Source: Parapedobacter defluvii (GTDB lineage Bacteria; Bacteroidota; Bacteroidia; Sphingobacteriales; Sphingobacteriaceae). Taken from it: a stretch of 64,000 nucleotides of DNA. Shown in pieces: positions 26,307-35,913 of the stretch; the first letter of the stretch is position 1, and every line of letters starts with the position of its first letter. The stretch spans positions 1 to 64,000 of the forward strand of contig NZ_BMIK01000022.1 of the NCBI RefSeq assembly GCF_014642075.1, in the 5' to 3' direction. The notes beneath the pieces were generated by a model. It searched no databases, had not been told where the DNA came from, and worked only from the letters and a program-made list of their open reading frames with translations. Made by a program: the position numbers and the translations under genes.

Positions 26307-27284
26307 TTACAAATTATTCAGCCAACTGATGTCTTGTTGGTTCGCTGGCTGCGGGGTAAGGGTGTAAAGGCCATTTGCCGCGATCGTGATATTTTCTTGT
26401 TTAGCAAAATATAGGTTGTCCTGTGCATCTTTCGCGATAACCGCGACCGAAATGATTTCCCCGATTGGCAGATTAGGCGTCAATGAAAAGCTTTCCGTAC
26501 CGAACCACTCCATTGCCGGATCGTAGTTGAGACCTATCACTGCATTCAGGTTTTCAAATACCATCATCACGGCAATGTCTTGCAGGCCGTTTGCCGATCC
26601 CGGCGTCAATTTCACATGCACATACGTAAGTTGATCAGCGGGATAACCCAAAAACTTATCCACATTGATCCAGCCAAAAGTTGGGATATTGAAGTCGTAC
26701 GAATAGGGCTGCACCATCGCCTGAGGCGACTCGTCAAACACCAACCAGGTAAACGAGTCGTCGTTCAGCAGATTCTCATCATAACGCGGTCCCTGATTGA
26801 ATAAAATCATTCCGGCGGGGTCGGCCCCCATGCTGCGCGGCAACTTCACATGCACAGGATCATTACTCCATTGACCATGATCCGGATTGAGTTGTAATGT
26901 ATTTCCGTTTTGGAGTGCCTGGATGTACAATTCGCCTCCCGATTCCAAAAGCTGCCCATTTGATTCTGTGGCTACTCCCGAAAGCAGCAGGTCCTTTTTA
27001 GTCAGGATTTCGATGATGCCGATCTCCACCTGACCCGATACCACATGGCCATCTTCGTCTACGAAAGCGTTGACCGGAAAACTGATTTCCGTGCCACCGG
27101 CACCTGTAATGACAAACCCGGCAGACGCGTCGCCGCTGAATAACTGAAGGGTTGCTCCATGTTCATTGTAAAACGCTGCAGCATTGATTGACTGGGGAGT
27201 AAAGTGCTCTTCACCTTTATGACAAGCTGAGAACAGCAAGGTACATGCTCCAACGATCCCGGTTACAAATAAAAACTTTTTCAT
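26307..27284 (-). CDS. Lipoprotein of unknown function, 325 aa
   Basis: ATG 27284 and a lipobox signal (MKKFLFVTGIVGACTLLFSAC) make this an envelope lipoprotein. The segment TEISFPVNAFVDEDGHVVSGQVEIGIIEI resembles ZU5-like or regulatory beta modules found in Bacteroidota surface proteins. The C-terminal part is beta-rich and contains no catalytic motif that I recognise. It is followed by a terminator and lies downstream of the sigma factor/anti-sigma pair, about 140 bases from the latter's stop, and may belong to the same regulon. Function unknown. Confidence 0.7.
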   Translation of the reverse strand: MKKFLFVTGIVGACTLLFSACHKGEEHFTPQSINAAAFYNEHGATLQLFSGDASAGFVITGAGGTEISFPVNAFVDEDGHVVSGQVEIGIIEILTKKDLLLSGVATESNGQLLESGGELYIQALQNGNTLQLNPDHGQWSNDPVHVKLPRSMGADPAGMILFNQGPRYDENLLNDDSFTWLVFDESPQAMVQPYSYDFNIPTFGWINVDKFLGYPADQLTYVHVKLTPGSANGLQDIAVMMVFENLNAVIGLNYDPAMEWFGTESFSLTPNLPIGEIISVAVIAKDAQDNLYFAKQENITIAANGLYTLTPQPANQQDISWLNNL

Positions 27285-27420
27285 GATTACTTTTTTTAGT
27301 TAAACCATTCAGCCGGAAACCACTTCCGACCCGTTTTATTCGTATATCAATGGAGGTAGTACATTGTTACCATCCGGCAGTAAAAAATGCACAGGCAATG
27401 AAAAAGAGAAAAATCGGGGA

Positions 27421-28146
27421 CTACTGCATTAAGCGATCTGCCAGTTTCCGAGCCTTCCGGTGGTAATCGCTTTGGGAGGTAACACGTGTCGCGTAATGCC
27501 GTGCGTCATCCTGTTTACCTAAACGCCACAAAGCAACCGCCACAAAATAACGGGCATCATCGGCATATACAGCTGTTCCATCAGCAACGGGTTGCAGTAT
27601 GTCAACACTTTGCTGGTATTTCTTTTCTCCGAGGTAGCTTAGGCCGAGGTAATACCGGTTCCGTACATTGGTCGTATCGGCATCAACCAACGTAGTAAGT
27701 AACTGGGTACTGCGGGCATAGGCTTTGGCATTGAATGCTTTCGCAGCTTCCCGAGCCATATCATCGGCGTCTGCGCCCCTTGTCACAGTCGATGGCATAT
27801 CAGGTAAAGATTCATAATCAGTGGTCCACCAACCGGGTATGGTAAACACCCATAGCAAACACGCAGCTGCTGCCAACGGGATCAGCCATCGCACGGTTGT
27901 TGCGGATTTTCGCTTCCGTATCTTCGTGAAATGAGCCGCACTGACGGTCCGTAATGTTTCAGCTAATGTGGGTACCCCTTCATTGGCTTGAAGGCGCTTT
28001 GCAACGGTTTCCCGGAGCATACGCTGATGATCGGTTTCTATTCGCAAATCGACATCCCGTTCCAGCGCCTCTTCAAAACGCAGCCTCTCCTCCGGAGATA
28101 AGGTGCCGTCCAAATAATCCTGGATATGTTCAAAATAGTTATCCAT
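27421..28146 (-). CDS. Anti-sigma-factor-like membrane protein with TPR, 241 aa
   Basis: ATG 28146 is preferred, five bases after the sigma gene's stop; a GTG at 28161 would overlap it by 11. The N-terminal 60 residues (DYLDGTLSPEERLRFEEALERD) match the zinc-free anti-sigma helical region common in Bacteroidota. One membrane helix lies at about residues 88-105 (WLIPLAAAACLLWVF). The periplasmic C-terminus has TPR-like helices (NRYYLGLSYLGEKKYQQSVDIL, DARYFVAVALWRLGKQDDARHY). It probably holds the ECF factor inactive and senses an envelope partner through the TPR domain, perhaps the divergently encoded exported TPR-CHAT protein. Confidence 0.75.
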   Translation of the reverse strand: MDNYFEHIQDYLDGTLSPEERLRFEEALERDVDLRIETDHQRMLRETVAKRLQANEGVPTLAETLRTVSAAHFTKIRKRKSATTVRWLIPLAAAACLLWVFTIPGWWTTDYESLPDMPSTVTRGADADDMAREAAKAFNAKAYARSTQLLTTLVDADTTNVRNRYYLGLSYLGEKKYQQSVDILQPVADGTAVYADDARYFVAVALWRLGKQDDARHYATRVTSQSDYHRKARKLADRLMQ

Positions 28147-28150
28147 GTTG

Positions 28151-28717
28151 TTACTGTTCACGGTTAAACAATGGATGCGCGTTCACCAATTTTCCCAGTT
28201 GTGCCATACATTCGCTCTTTTTCTTGCGTAGATAGCCATAGGTCAGTCCCAATTGCTCAGCCACCTTTTCCTGATGCTCTTTCCCCATACACGCCTTTAT
28301 GATGTCTCGGCAGGTTGAACCCATCGTTTCAAGCACCTGCATCACTGCATTTTCCCGTTCCAGCTGATCTGCGTGTACATTGGCTTCCGTTTCATCGTTC
28401 CGTTCGAATGTAAATCCTTCGTCCAGTGATTTTGTTACGGGGTTGCGCGTCTTTTTTTTCAGCACATTCAACCATTTGCGTTTACAGACCGTTACCAAAA
28501 AAGCTTCGAAGGGGCACGTCAGCACGAATTTTCCATCGGCACTCAGCCGATAGATGTCTATCAGCGCTTCTTGGAGAATATCGGCAGCATCCGCGTCATT
28601 ACCATTGTTATGGCTGATCATCCGAACAATCTTATTGGCGTATAGACGGTAAATCTCCGCAATCCCCTGACTGTCGTTATTCCGTAAATAGTTGATGAAC
28701 CGTTGATCGGGATGCAT
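28151..28717 (-). CDS. ECF-type RNA polymerase sigma-70 factor, 188 aa
   Basis: ATG 28717. Region 2 includes IYRLYANKIVRMI and DILQEALIDIYR (the core-binding and -10 contact helices); region 4 includes the helix-turn-helix QEKVAEQLGLTYGYLRKKKSECMAQL. Length is normal for ECF factors. It heads the minus-strand pair with the anti-sigma-like gene and is separated by 163 bp from the divergent PKD/CHAT genes; that gap contains the short palindrome AAACCGGTTT near 28847. Local arrangement suggests it drives its own locus and the divergent pair. Confidence 0.9.
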   Translation of the reverse strand: MHPDQRFINYLRNNDSQGIAEIYRLYANKIVRMISHNNGNDADAADILQEALIDIYRLSADGKFVLTCPFEAFLVTVCKRKWLNVLKKKTRNPVTKSLDEGFTFERNDETEANVHADQLERENAVMQVLETMGSTCRDIIKACMGKEHQEKVAEQLGLTYGYLRKKKSECMAQLGKLVNAHPLFNREQ

Positions 28718-28880
28718 GGTGTAATCAGATGCGATGGTGGTAAAAATAAAAAAAATTCTTACTTTTCAGCCAAAACATCACAAATCACAATTGGTATGCG
28801 GCCTGCGAAGGTTTTTGACACAAACTTTTCCATCGGGACGATGCCAAACCGGTTTCTTTACGAACCGTTTTTAAACACGT

Positions 28881-30866
28881 ATGGAAATAAAACACTACCT
28901 AACGTTATGTACGCTTCTGACCATTTATGCAACCGCACATGCGGATGGTATTGACACCGTCCAAGCAAAGATTAACGTACAATTCCTTGGTAACCAAGCC
29001 GCATTCGGGGCAGACTTACCTGAACTCAATGGCATTCCGGGTGGGCGTCAACCCTTTTATACCTACTTATGGGATTTTGGCGACGGTCATTTCAGTACCG
29101 ACGAAGCTCCCAAACATCAATATGCCGAACCCGGTGATTATGAAGTGACTCTCTATACGGTCAATAATTACGACAATGGCCCCCGACCGAAACGCCCAAC
29201 GAGGAAGATTAATGTAGATTCAACCAAGGTAACACCGAAACCCATGGCATCTACTGCGGAACAGAACTTTTTCGATACCGATGGTACCTTTAAACTTTCC
29301 AAAAATGCCAATGCATTGCCTGGGCAAGACATGGTAGTCATTGCCGGAATAAACACAACCGAAAAAGGAAAGATATTCTTGCTGACCAACGAAAAGATTT
29401 TTGGGCCCGAAGGATTTGCCTATGCTGGTCAGACAACCTATAACGATGAAGTCGTCACACCGTCAACTGACCCGAAAAGCCTCGAAAGCCTATGGGCAGC
29501 GGTACCCAGCGTAACCGTAACCCAAAGCGGCAGCCCCGATTATGGCATCCGCGAAGAGCTGGACTTCAAAGGCAGCGAGGCTATCGACTATTTTGCCGAG
29601 CTGTATGGCAGCTATAAAACCGTGACATCCTATGAAGTTACGGGCAGGAACACCGCCCAGTTTTCGTTGATTAATTTGGACATCACCCCGGAAATGCTGG
29701 CGGATACCAACGCCACGGTGACCATTACCGGCGTATTCATCCCTGAAAAAGGCCCGGCGCGGGTACATCGGCTAGACGTACCGATTGTGACGTCCCACGA
29801 CCCCAATAAAATGTCGCTTAAGCAATCCCGTCTGAGTTACCGTTTGCTATCCAAACGGAAAGAGCTGACTTACAAAGTGCAATTCCAAAACGATGGCGAG
29901 GGCGATGCCAAAAACATACGTCTTGAAATTAAATTACCGGAGATACTCGATCCGGCAACCTTCAAGTTACTTAACTTGTATCCCCAATGTGACTCCTGTA
30001 CCACCGCGGAGCAAACGGCATGTTACCAATACAGCATCCAGGGTGCCGATACTTTGGTGTTCCACTTTAAAGACATTGCCCTACCGGGTTCTAAAGCAGC
30101 GGATGTGCATGACAAGGACAGTACCCAAGGGTTTATCCGGTTTACCGTCCGCCCCAAAAAGAAATTGCCAAACCAGTCGTTTAAAGGGCATACCGATATC
30201 TATTTCGACAAAAATGAACCCATCGTAACAAATTCCGCTACGGGCAGGTTCCGGAAAGGCTTTTCGCCAATCGTATTTGCCGGGTATCATCATTTCCTCC
30301 AAAAACCGGAACAGACGCATAAAGATGAAACGGTGAAAAATGGGCCATTGCTCGGCTTGGGACTTGCGCCGATAGCACCGTATCGTAAACTCTACTGGCA
30401 GGTAGAAGTGTATGCCAATGCCTACCGGACATCGGAATCTGCTACCGTTTATGACCATGGAGTGATTGAGCTTCCGGATCCCGGCACTGACCGCATCCAA
30501 AAATATGAATATGAGCGGTATGATACACATCAGCTTGCCCGATTCATTCAACTACGGATTGTGCCCCTGCACATACGATACAACGTCAATAGCTGGCTAT
30601 CCGCCGGTCTGGGTGCCTTGGTAGAAACGACCATCAATACCCGGTATTCCGAAGCGCGCACCTATTATTTACTCACAGCTAACGGAGAAATGGCTACCCC
30701 GTTATCGCAATCGGACGAGCGGCTGGCCATGGGGCGGCTTCACGTACAGCCGTTTGCCGACGTCAATTTCGGACGGACCTATTTAGGTCCTGTCGTTGGA
30801 TTACGGTATGTGTACGGTGGCAATCAGGGGCAATTCGGGCACGTGTATGCAGCATGGCGGTTTTAG
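28881..30866 (+). CDS. Exported PKD-domain protein with outer-membrane-like C-terminus, 661 aa
   Basis: ATG 28881 and a signal peptide (MEIKHYLTLCTLLTIYATAHA). A PKD domain is clear at residues 50-95 (YLWDFGDGHFSTDEAPKHQYAEPGDYEVTLYT). The middle holds a DUF11-like immunoglobulin module with a conserved repeat pattern (KVQFQNDGEGDAKNIRLEIKLPE), and the last 170 residues alternate aromatic and polar strands and end in AAWRF, as in beta-barrels. So it is probably an outer-membrane protein with its PKD part on one side. It overlaps the CHAT gene by 13 bp, implying a functional pair. Its exact role is not known. Confidence 0.75.
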   Translation: MEIKHYLTLCTLLTIYATAHADGIDTVQAKINVQFLGNQAAFGADLPELNGIPGGRQPFYTYLWDFGDGHFSTDEAPKHQYAEPGDYEVTLYTVNNYDNGPRPKRPTRKINVDSTKVTPKPMASTAEQNFFDTDGTFKLSKNANALPGQDMVVIAGINTTEKGKIFLLTNEKIFGPEGFAYAGQTTYNDEVVTPSTDPKSLESLWAAVPSVTVTQSGSPDYGIREELDFKGSEAIDYFAELYGSYKTVTSYEVTGRNTAQFSLINLDITPEMLADTNATVTITGVFIPEKGPARVHRLDVPIVTSHDPNKMSLKQSRLSYRLLSKRKELTYKVQFQNDGEGDAKNIRLEIKLPEILDPATFKLLNLYPQCDSCTTAEQTACYQYSIQGADTLVFHFKDIALPGSKAADVHDKDSTQGFIRFTVRPKKKLPNQSFKGHTDIYFDKNEPIVTNSATGRFRKGFSPIVFAGYHHFLQKPEQTHKDETVKNGPLLGLGLAPIAPYRKLYWQVEVYANAYRTSESATVYDHGVIELPDPGTDRIQKYEYERYDTHQLARFIQLRIVPLHIRYNVNSWLSAGLGALVETTINTRYSEARTYYLLTANGEMATPLSQSDERLAMGRLHVQPFADVNFGRTYLGPVVGLRYVYGGNQGQFGHVYAAWRF

Positions 30867-33508
30867 AAAAGATCTCAGCGATACTTGGATGGCTCTTCCT
30901 GGGAAGCCTGTTTAGCTGTCAATATCCCGCGCAGTTGCCCTCCGATGGCAAAATTGCGGATGTGCCCACGGATACGTTTGCCCTACTTGACCAACTGGAA
31001 ACGTTGGGTAATATCGCATATGATCATCCGGAACAGTTCATCCACAACCCCGATTCGTTTTTAAACCAGCTTACCGCTAAACCTGTAACGGCCGAAGGGC
31101 AAGAGATGTACGCCTGGCTGTTGCTGAATATCGGTTACGCCTTGCGGGAAAATGGAAATATCCTGGGAAGTACCCGGTATTACGAAATGGCGATAGAGTA
31201 TTGTACCCAGCATAGCCTGAGGGAGCCCGATTTTGTCGCGTACATCGCCAAGCCGCTCGGCAATCTCTACACACAGATCGGCGATCTACAGAAGGCGCTG
31301 CATATCCATCAGCTTGCCATTGCCCACCAGAAAAAACTGGGAACCGTACAGCAACTCCCGGCACTGTATGGAAATATGGCCATCATTTACCAGCAAGCCG
31401 GTTTGCCCGATAGCGTTTTACTTGCCTGTACCCACGGCCTGTCCCATCTGCGAAAAAATGACATCCATGCAGCATTGCTCTACAACACCTTGGCACGCAC
31501 CCATCAGGACCTCGGCAACCTGGACAGTGCACGGCACTATAACCACATGGCTCTCACGCTATTTTCCAATCGGCCGTTGCAAGAGGACACATTGATTTGG
31601 TACACCGCCGCTTTGCACCAGCAGAGCGTTCTGCAAATTCAGGACAACCAGTCAGTATCCGCCCAGCGAACCATCAACCGGGCTATTGCTCTCGCCGAAA
31701 TGCATTTTCCAAACACCAAACAACGTGAAAAGGCAAAGTATTATTATGCGCGGGGGAACCTCCATTTGCTGCAGCAACGATTCAATCAGGCGCGGGAAGA
31801 TTTCCAGCAAGTGCTGCATTTGTTTTCACCTTCCCCGGCCACTCCGCACCTCTTCCCCGACTATACCTTCACCGAAGCACTCTGGGCAACGGCACGGGCT
31901 TATGCAAACGTTCAGCCTGACTCCACAATTTATTATTATGTGAAGTCGATCGAAAACGCCTACTATACACAACAACTGATTGTCAGCAATCAAAGCCATT
32001 ACCAAAACTCAGCGTGGAATCGCACGCTGCTCAGTGATGCAATGGCCTATCTGTGGCAAACGTACCAACAACAGCACAGTGAAAATATACGGCAGTCGCT
32101 CGCCACCACCATGCTTTGGATCACGGAATTGTCAAAGGGCAGACAGCTGCTTCAGGAAATCAACCGTTCCAACCAGTGGAACGACGCAGATTCCCTTCAC
32201 GCAAACTTAAGAGGGAGATTGCAATTCATTTTCCGGACGCTGGCGGAAGAACATGACCCCGGGAAAAAAAAAGAGTTGGAACGGGAAGCGGACAACCTCG
32301 CTTACCGGCTCCAATTGGCAGAAAACCATTTTGCTCAATCGTTCTCCCCGCCTGATTTCGGTGCCTTCCATCGACACATTACCGCTTCATCAGAGGCTAT
32401 GACGATCGTTAGTTACTTTGTCAGTCCGACCGGCGATGCCTATTGTACAAGTATCGCAAATAGCCAAACCGAAGTTTTCCATCTTGCACCGGAAATTTTT
32501 GCGGAATTACCCAACTTTGTGGCCACCTATTTCGGAGAAAGTCCGGTAGCCTATGAAAATGATCCGAACCGATACCGCGATCTCGCCTCGCAGCTGGCAA
32601 CCCAACTGCTTCCGGCTATTTCGACCGCTCCTCATGACCGCATCGTCATTTCCGCCGATGGTCCGCTACTGACCCTCCCCTTCGATGCATTGTTCCATCG
32701 AGGACATTTTATTGCACAGCAGAAAACAGTCCATTATATCTATACGCTGTTGCTTCCAATACTTGATGATGCCGGTGGAGAAGGCTATCGTACCGGAATG
32801 TCCGTCTTTGCACAAACCCATTACCAAGATAGGGGACTGCCAGACTTACCCTTCGTGGCGACGGAAATCGATTACCTCACCCGGCACTTCCAGACCACCT
32901 GTTACCTGGATACGGCCGCCAATGATCATTCCTTCTCCCATGCATTGACCGAAGGAAAGCTGATTCACCTGGCAGCTCACGCCGTAGCTGACAGCGAAAA
33001 CGGCCCCTATATTGCGCTCAACCAGCCGGTGACATTAAATCAGATACGCTACATTCCGGCAGCTTCCCCACTGATTTTCCTAGCCGCCTGCGAAACTGCT
33101 TCCGGAAACCTGCTTCCCGGCGAAGGCATGGAAAGCCTGAACAAGGCCCTCCTCAGTAAAGGTATTAAGGGGGTCATCGCATCCTATTGGGCGATAGACG
33201 ATGCGACGGCCCCCTTGCTGACCCGGTTGTTCTATGAAGCACTTGCGGAGGCCCGCCGCCCTTCCCTTGCGCTGGCTACTGCCAAGCGTCGGTACCTGGC
33301 TTCGGCTCCGGCGGCGGCGCAAAATCCTTGGTATTGGTCATCGCTCCAGTTTACCGGTACAGACACCATTCTTTACCCCGACCAACGCCGGCCGGTGGTG
33401 GGAACACTGCTTGTCTTGAGCTGCATAGTAGCAGTGGGCGGTATCGGATGGTGGCTCTCAAAAGCCACGAAACGTCCATTTCACCGCAAACACCAAAAAG
33501 CCGATTAA
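30854..33508 (+). CDS. Exported TPR-CHAT (caspase-like) protease, lipoprotein, 884 aa
   Basis: ATG 30854 inside the end of the PKD gene. The start MAVLEKISAILGWLFLGSLFSC is a lipoprotein signal. TPR repeats fill residues 85-330 (LLNIGYALRENGNILGSTRYYEMAIEY, NTLARTHQDLGNLDSARHYNHMAL). The CHAT domain is at about 600-840 with catalytic His709 (IHLAAHAVA) and Cys746 (FLAACETASG), both intact. A membrane helix at about 850-868 (LLVLSCIVAVGGIGWWL) follows. CHAT proteases are usually cytoplasmic; here signal and C-terminal helix imply a periplasmic catalytic domain. TPR-CHAT proteins cleave a specific partner on activation in known defence and developmental systems; the partner here could be the PKD protein or the anti-sigma factor. 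Confidence 0.85.
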   Translation: MAVLEKISAILGWLFLGSLFSCQYPAQLPSDGKIADVPTDTFALLDQLETLGNIAYDHPEQFIHNPDSFLNQLTAKPVTAEGQEMYAWLLLNIGYALRENGNILGSTRYYEMAIEYCTQHSLREPDFVAYIAKPLGNLYTQIGDLQKALHIHQLAIAHQKKLGTVQQLPALYGNMAIIYQQAGLPDSVLLACTHGLSHLRKNDIHAALLYNTLARTHQDLGNLDSARHYNHMALTLFSNRPLQEDTLIWYTAALHQQSVLQIQDNQSVSAQRTINRAIALAEMHFPNTKQREKAKYYYARGNLHLLQQRFNQAREDFQQVLHLFSPSPATPHLFPDYTFTEALWATARAYANVQPDSTIYYYVKSIENAYYTQQLIVSNQSHYQNSAWNRTLLSDAMAYLWQTYQQQHSENIRQSLATTMLWITELSKGRQLLQEINRSNQWNDADSLHANLRGRLQFIFRTLAEEHDPGKKKELEREADNLAYRLQLAENHFAQSFSPPDFGAFHRHITASSEAMTIVSYFVSPTGDAYCTSIANSQTEVFHLAPEIFAELPNFVATYFGESPVAYENDPNRYRDLASQLATQLLPAISTAPHDRIVISADGPLLTLPFDALFHRGHFIAQQKTVHYIYTLLLPILDDAGGEGYRTGMSVFAQTHYQDRGLPDLPFVATEIDYLTRHFQTTCYLDTAANDHSFSHALTEGKLIHLAAHAVADSENGPYIALNQPVTLNQIRYIPAASPLIFLAACETASGNLLPGEGMESLNKALLSKGIKGVIASYWAIDDATAPLLTRLFYEALAEARRPSLALATAKRRYLASAPAAAQNPWYWSSLQFTGTDTILYPDQRRPVVGTLLVLSCIVAVGGIGWWLSKATKRPFHRKHQKAD

Positions 33509-33528
33509 AAGTTTGATGATTTCCATGA

Positions 33529-35307
33529 CTAGTACTCCAATACTTTGATTTCCGTACGACGGTTTTGTTCGTGTGCATCTTCCGGGCAATCCACACCGTT
33601 GCTGCACCCGTTCACTAACTGGGTTTCGCCATATCCACGGGCAATCATCCTTCCACGGAATATTCCTTTTGATTCCAGGTAGTGCACCGCGGCTTCGGCT
33701 CGGTGTTGTGAAAGGCGCATGTTGTAAGCGTCATTTCCCCGGCTATCCGTATGGGACGAAAGCTCGATGCGCATCGTCGGATTTTGTTTTAGAATATTGG
33801 CGACATTGTCAAGCACCAATGCTGCATCCCGGCGGATATCACTCTTATCAAAATCATACAGGATGTTTTTCACTACCCAGGAAGCTCCCGCTTCCAGCAT
33901 GCAGACACCAAGCTTTAGCGTTACATACAGGGTTTTGCTGCGGTCTAGCCCCCGGGTAGAAACCCGCTCGGTCTGCGAATATTTACCCGCTTGGTTGGCT
34001 ACCACATTGTAAGTTGACTGAGGCTCCAATTGAAAAATAAATTTACCTTCAGCGTCAGACACCTGACTGATATTGAAATCATTACCCTCGTGGGTCAGCG
34101 TGGTATTGATACCTGAAATCTTCTGTTCCGTATCGCATTCCACGGTCTCCCCTACCAAGGTAAAACGGGGATCGTCGTGCAACAGTTCCCTGTAAATCAC
34201 CTGTCCTGCGGCGGAAAAATCAGCTGCTGTGAGCGTAACGTCTGTTGTTTTGATGCCATTTTTATCCCCCTGAATGTGATAAGTCCCTACCGGCACGGCT
34301 ATCAGGCGTTCTGCCTCGCCATTGGCATTCGTTGTGGTTATATGCTCCAATTCCGCTCCATGCACCGATACCTTCACACCGCTTAAAGCTAAACCTGTTT
34401 GCTTATCTTTTACGACGATGACAACATCCTTAGTTTTGGGCTGTTCAGAATTGACCGGAATAGTTTCAGTCAGTTGGGATGATACGGCTGGCTCAATATC
34501 CCGCTTTCGGCCGAAAGCATACTTGACACCGGCGGTGAAATTCAGCGCTTGCGTAAACGTACGGCGCAACTCGGGCTTTTCCCCAAAAAACTCATAAGGA
34601 CTGTCAACGAAATGCACTGCTGTCAACGGTTGGACAACCGGTAACTCCTCCACGAAAAATTCAGCCGACTTGCCCCCAAAGCGTGCACCAAATGCACTTA
34701 AATAGTCTCCCTGTACAAAAACACTTAAATTACGTGCTACTTCGTAATTGAAACGGACACCCCCCACTCCCATCCACGCTAACGCCCTGTCAGCCGCGTT
34801 GGCCGTTTTGCGAATGATCAGGGATTGCGCAACCGTTCCTCCACGCGGATCGGTTGCTTCATAAACAAGCTGCCGTTCATAGTTGGGAAATTGCTGGAAT
34901 AGTACACCGCCCTTTGCAAATAGTTCCAAAGCAAATCTACCGGTACAGAACCGGTAGCTAGGTCCTGCGGCTAATCCGATGTGTTGAAACCGCTTTGCCG
35001 TATGAAAGGTAGTCGCCATAAATCCATTCCTGAAAAACACGCTGTCATTACCCCATAATGGATGCTGCATCCACCGTGCATCGACACCAATGCCGAAATC
35101 ACCACCGCCGAAATAATAATCGGCAAATGCTCCACCTACATATCCCATATTCGCCTGTGCGGTATCGCCATGGTAGGTACCCAACGTCGGACTTATCCCG
35201 CCGAATACGCCGATTTGCCACGGATCACGCTCCTGAGATTTTGCCGATTGATGCCACATCAGCCATACAAACAGTACCGCCAATGTCCCGAGTAAAAACT
35301 TCTTCAT
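33529..35307 (-). CDS. OmpA-family outer-membrane protein, 592 aa
   Basis: ATG 35307 starts a signal peptide (MKKFLLGTLAVLFVWLMWHQSAKS). An N-terminal beta-barrel of about 250 residues is followed by carboxypeptidase-regulatory-like modules (KDKQTGLALSGVKVSVHG, ISQVSDAEGKFIFQLEPQSTY) and a C-terminal OmpA domain with the peptidoglycan-binding pattern (LYDFDKSDIRRDA, ELSSHTDSRGND, LSQHRAEAAVHYLESKGI, ARGYGETQLVN). It ties the outer membrane to the cell wall. It converges on the CHAT gene with a 20-bp gap and may be its own unit. Start chosen from the signal peptide. Confidence 0.9.
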   Translation of the reverse strand: MKKFLLGTLAVLFVWLMWHQSAKSQERDPWQIGVFGGISPTLGTYHGDTAQANMGYVGGAFADYYFGGGDFGIGVDARWMQHPLWGNDSVFFRNGFMATTFHTAKRFQHIGLAAGPSYRFCTGRFALELFAKGGVLFQQFPNYERQLVYEATDPRGGTVAQSLIIRKTANAADRALAWMGVGGVRFNYEVARNLSVFVQGDYLSAFGARFGGKSAEFFVEELPVVQPLTAVHFVDSPYEFFGEKPELRRTFTQALNFTAGVKYAFGRKRDIEPAVSSQLTETIPVNSEQPKTKDVVIVVKDKQTGLALSGVKVSVHGAELEHITTTNANGEAERLIAVPVGTYHIQGDKNGIKTTDVTLTAADFSAAGQVIYRELLHDDPRFTLVGETVECDTEQKISGINTTLTHEGNDFNISQVSDAEGKFIFQLEPQSTYNVVANQAGKYSQTERVSTRGLDRSKTLYVTLKLGVCMLEAGASWVVKNILYDFDKSDIRRDAALVLDNVANILKQNPTMRIELSSHTDSRGNDAYNMRLSQHRAEAAVHYLESKGIFRGRMIARGYGETQLVNGCSNGVDCPEDAHEQNRRTEIKVLEY

Positions 35308-35400
35308 AACAAATTGCATTACGATTAAAAATTCTGTTCTTTTCCAGTATATCAACCCTAACTTCAGATTGTTACCTATGCCCCAACACCAAAAATTAAT

Positions 35401-35430
35401 TTTGATTTAAAAGACAGATGTTTAAATTAG
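35401..35430 (+). promoter_or_regulatory. Bacteroidota promoter for the YegP-like gene
   Basis: TTTG at 35401-35404 and TAAATTAG at 35423-35430 (7 of 8 bases of TAnnTTTG allowing the A) are 18 bp apart. The leader would be about 65 bases. Confidence 0.6.
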
Positions 35431-35502
35431 CATGGCAGAAACTTGTTAATTTTCAATTATCAAGGGTTAATTATTAATTATTTAAACCAATTCATCAATA
35501 TC

Positions 35503-35835
35503 ATGGGAAAATTCGTGATTTCAATGCGTAAGAATGGGGAATTTCAATTCAACCTAAAAGCCGGTAATGGAGAGGTCATCCTAGCAAGCGAAGGATACGT
35601 TGCAAAGACTTCAGCCATAAACGGCATCGAATCCGTACGTAAAAATGCGGCTGATGACAACCGTTATGAACGGAAGGAATCGAAAAACGGAAAGTTTATG
35701 TTCAATCTGAAAGCCCGTAATGGCCAGGTAATCGGCACCAGCGAATTGTATGAATCTGCTTCCGGGCGCGACAAGGGGATTGAGTCCGTAAAACGCAATG
35801 CGCCGGACGCCACTATTGAAGACCAAACCGTATAG
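35503..35835 (+). CDS. YegP family (DUF1508) tandem-repeat protein, 110 aa
   Basis: ATG 35503; upstream in-frame codons are AT-rich leader. Two copies of the DUF1508 unit follow each other: GEFQFNLKAGNGEVILASEGY and GKFMFNLKARNGQVIGTSELY, each ending in ...GIESVRKNA / GIESVKRNA. The two-repeat form is the usual YegP length. Function of the family is not known; a structural or stress role has been suggested. A promoter lies upstream and a terminator directly downstream, so the gene is monocistronic. Confidence 0.93.
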   Translation: MGKFVISMRKNGEFQFNLKAGNGEVILASEGYVAKTSAINGIESVRKNAADDNRYERKESKNGKFMFNLKARNGQVIGTSELYESASGRDKGIESVKRNAPDATIEDQTV

Positions 35836-35842
35836 TTTATAC

Positions 35843-35883
35843 GCGGATTGGCAAGAAAACCTTTCTTCCGATCCGCTTTTTTT
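35843..35883 (+). terminator. Rho-independent terminator after the YegP-like gene
   Basis: GCGGAT and ATCCGC pair around a 22-nt loop and are followed by seven T. The T-run also provides a TTTG motif facing ilvE. Confidence 0.75.
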
Positions 35884-35913
35884 GCTAACTTGCACACCTT
35901 AGATTTTATAGCT

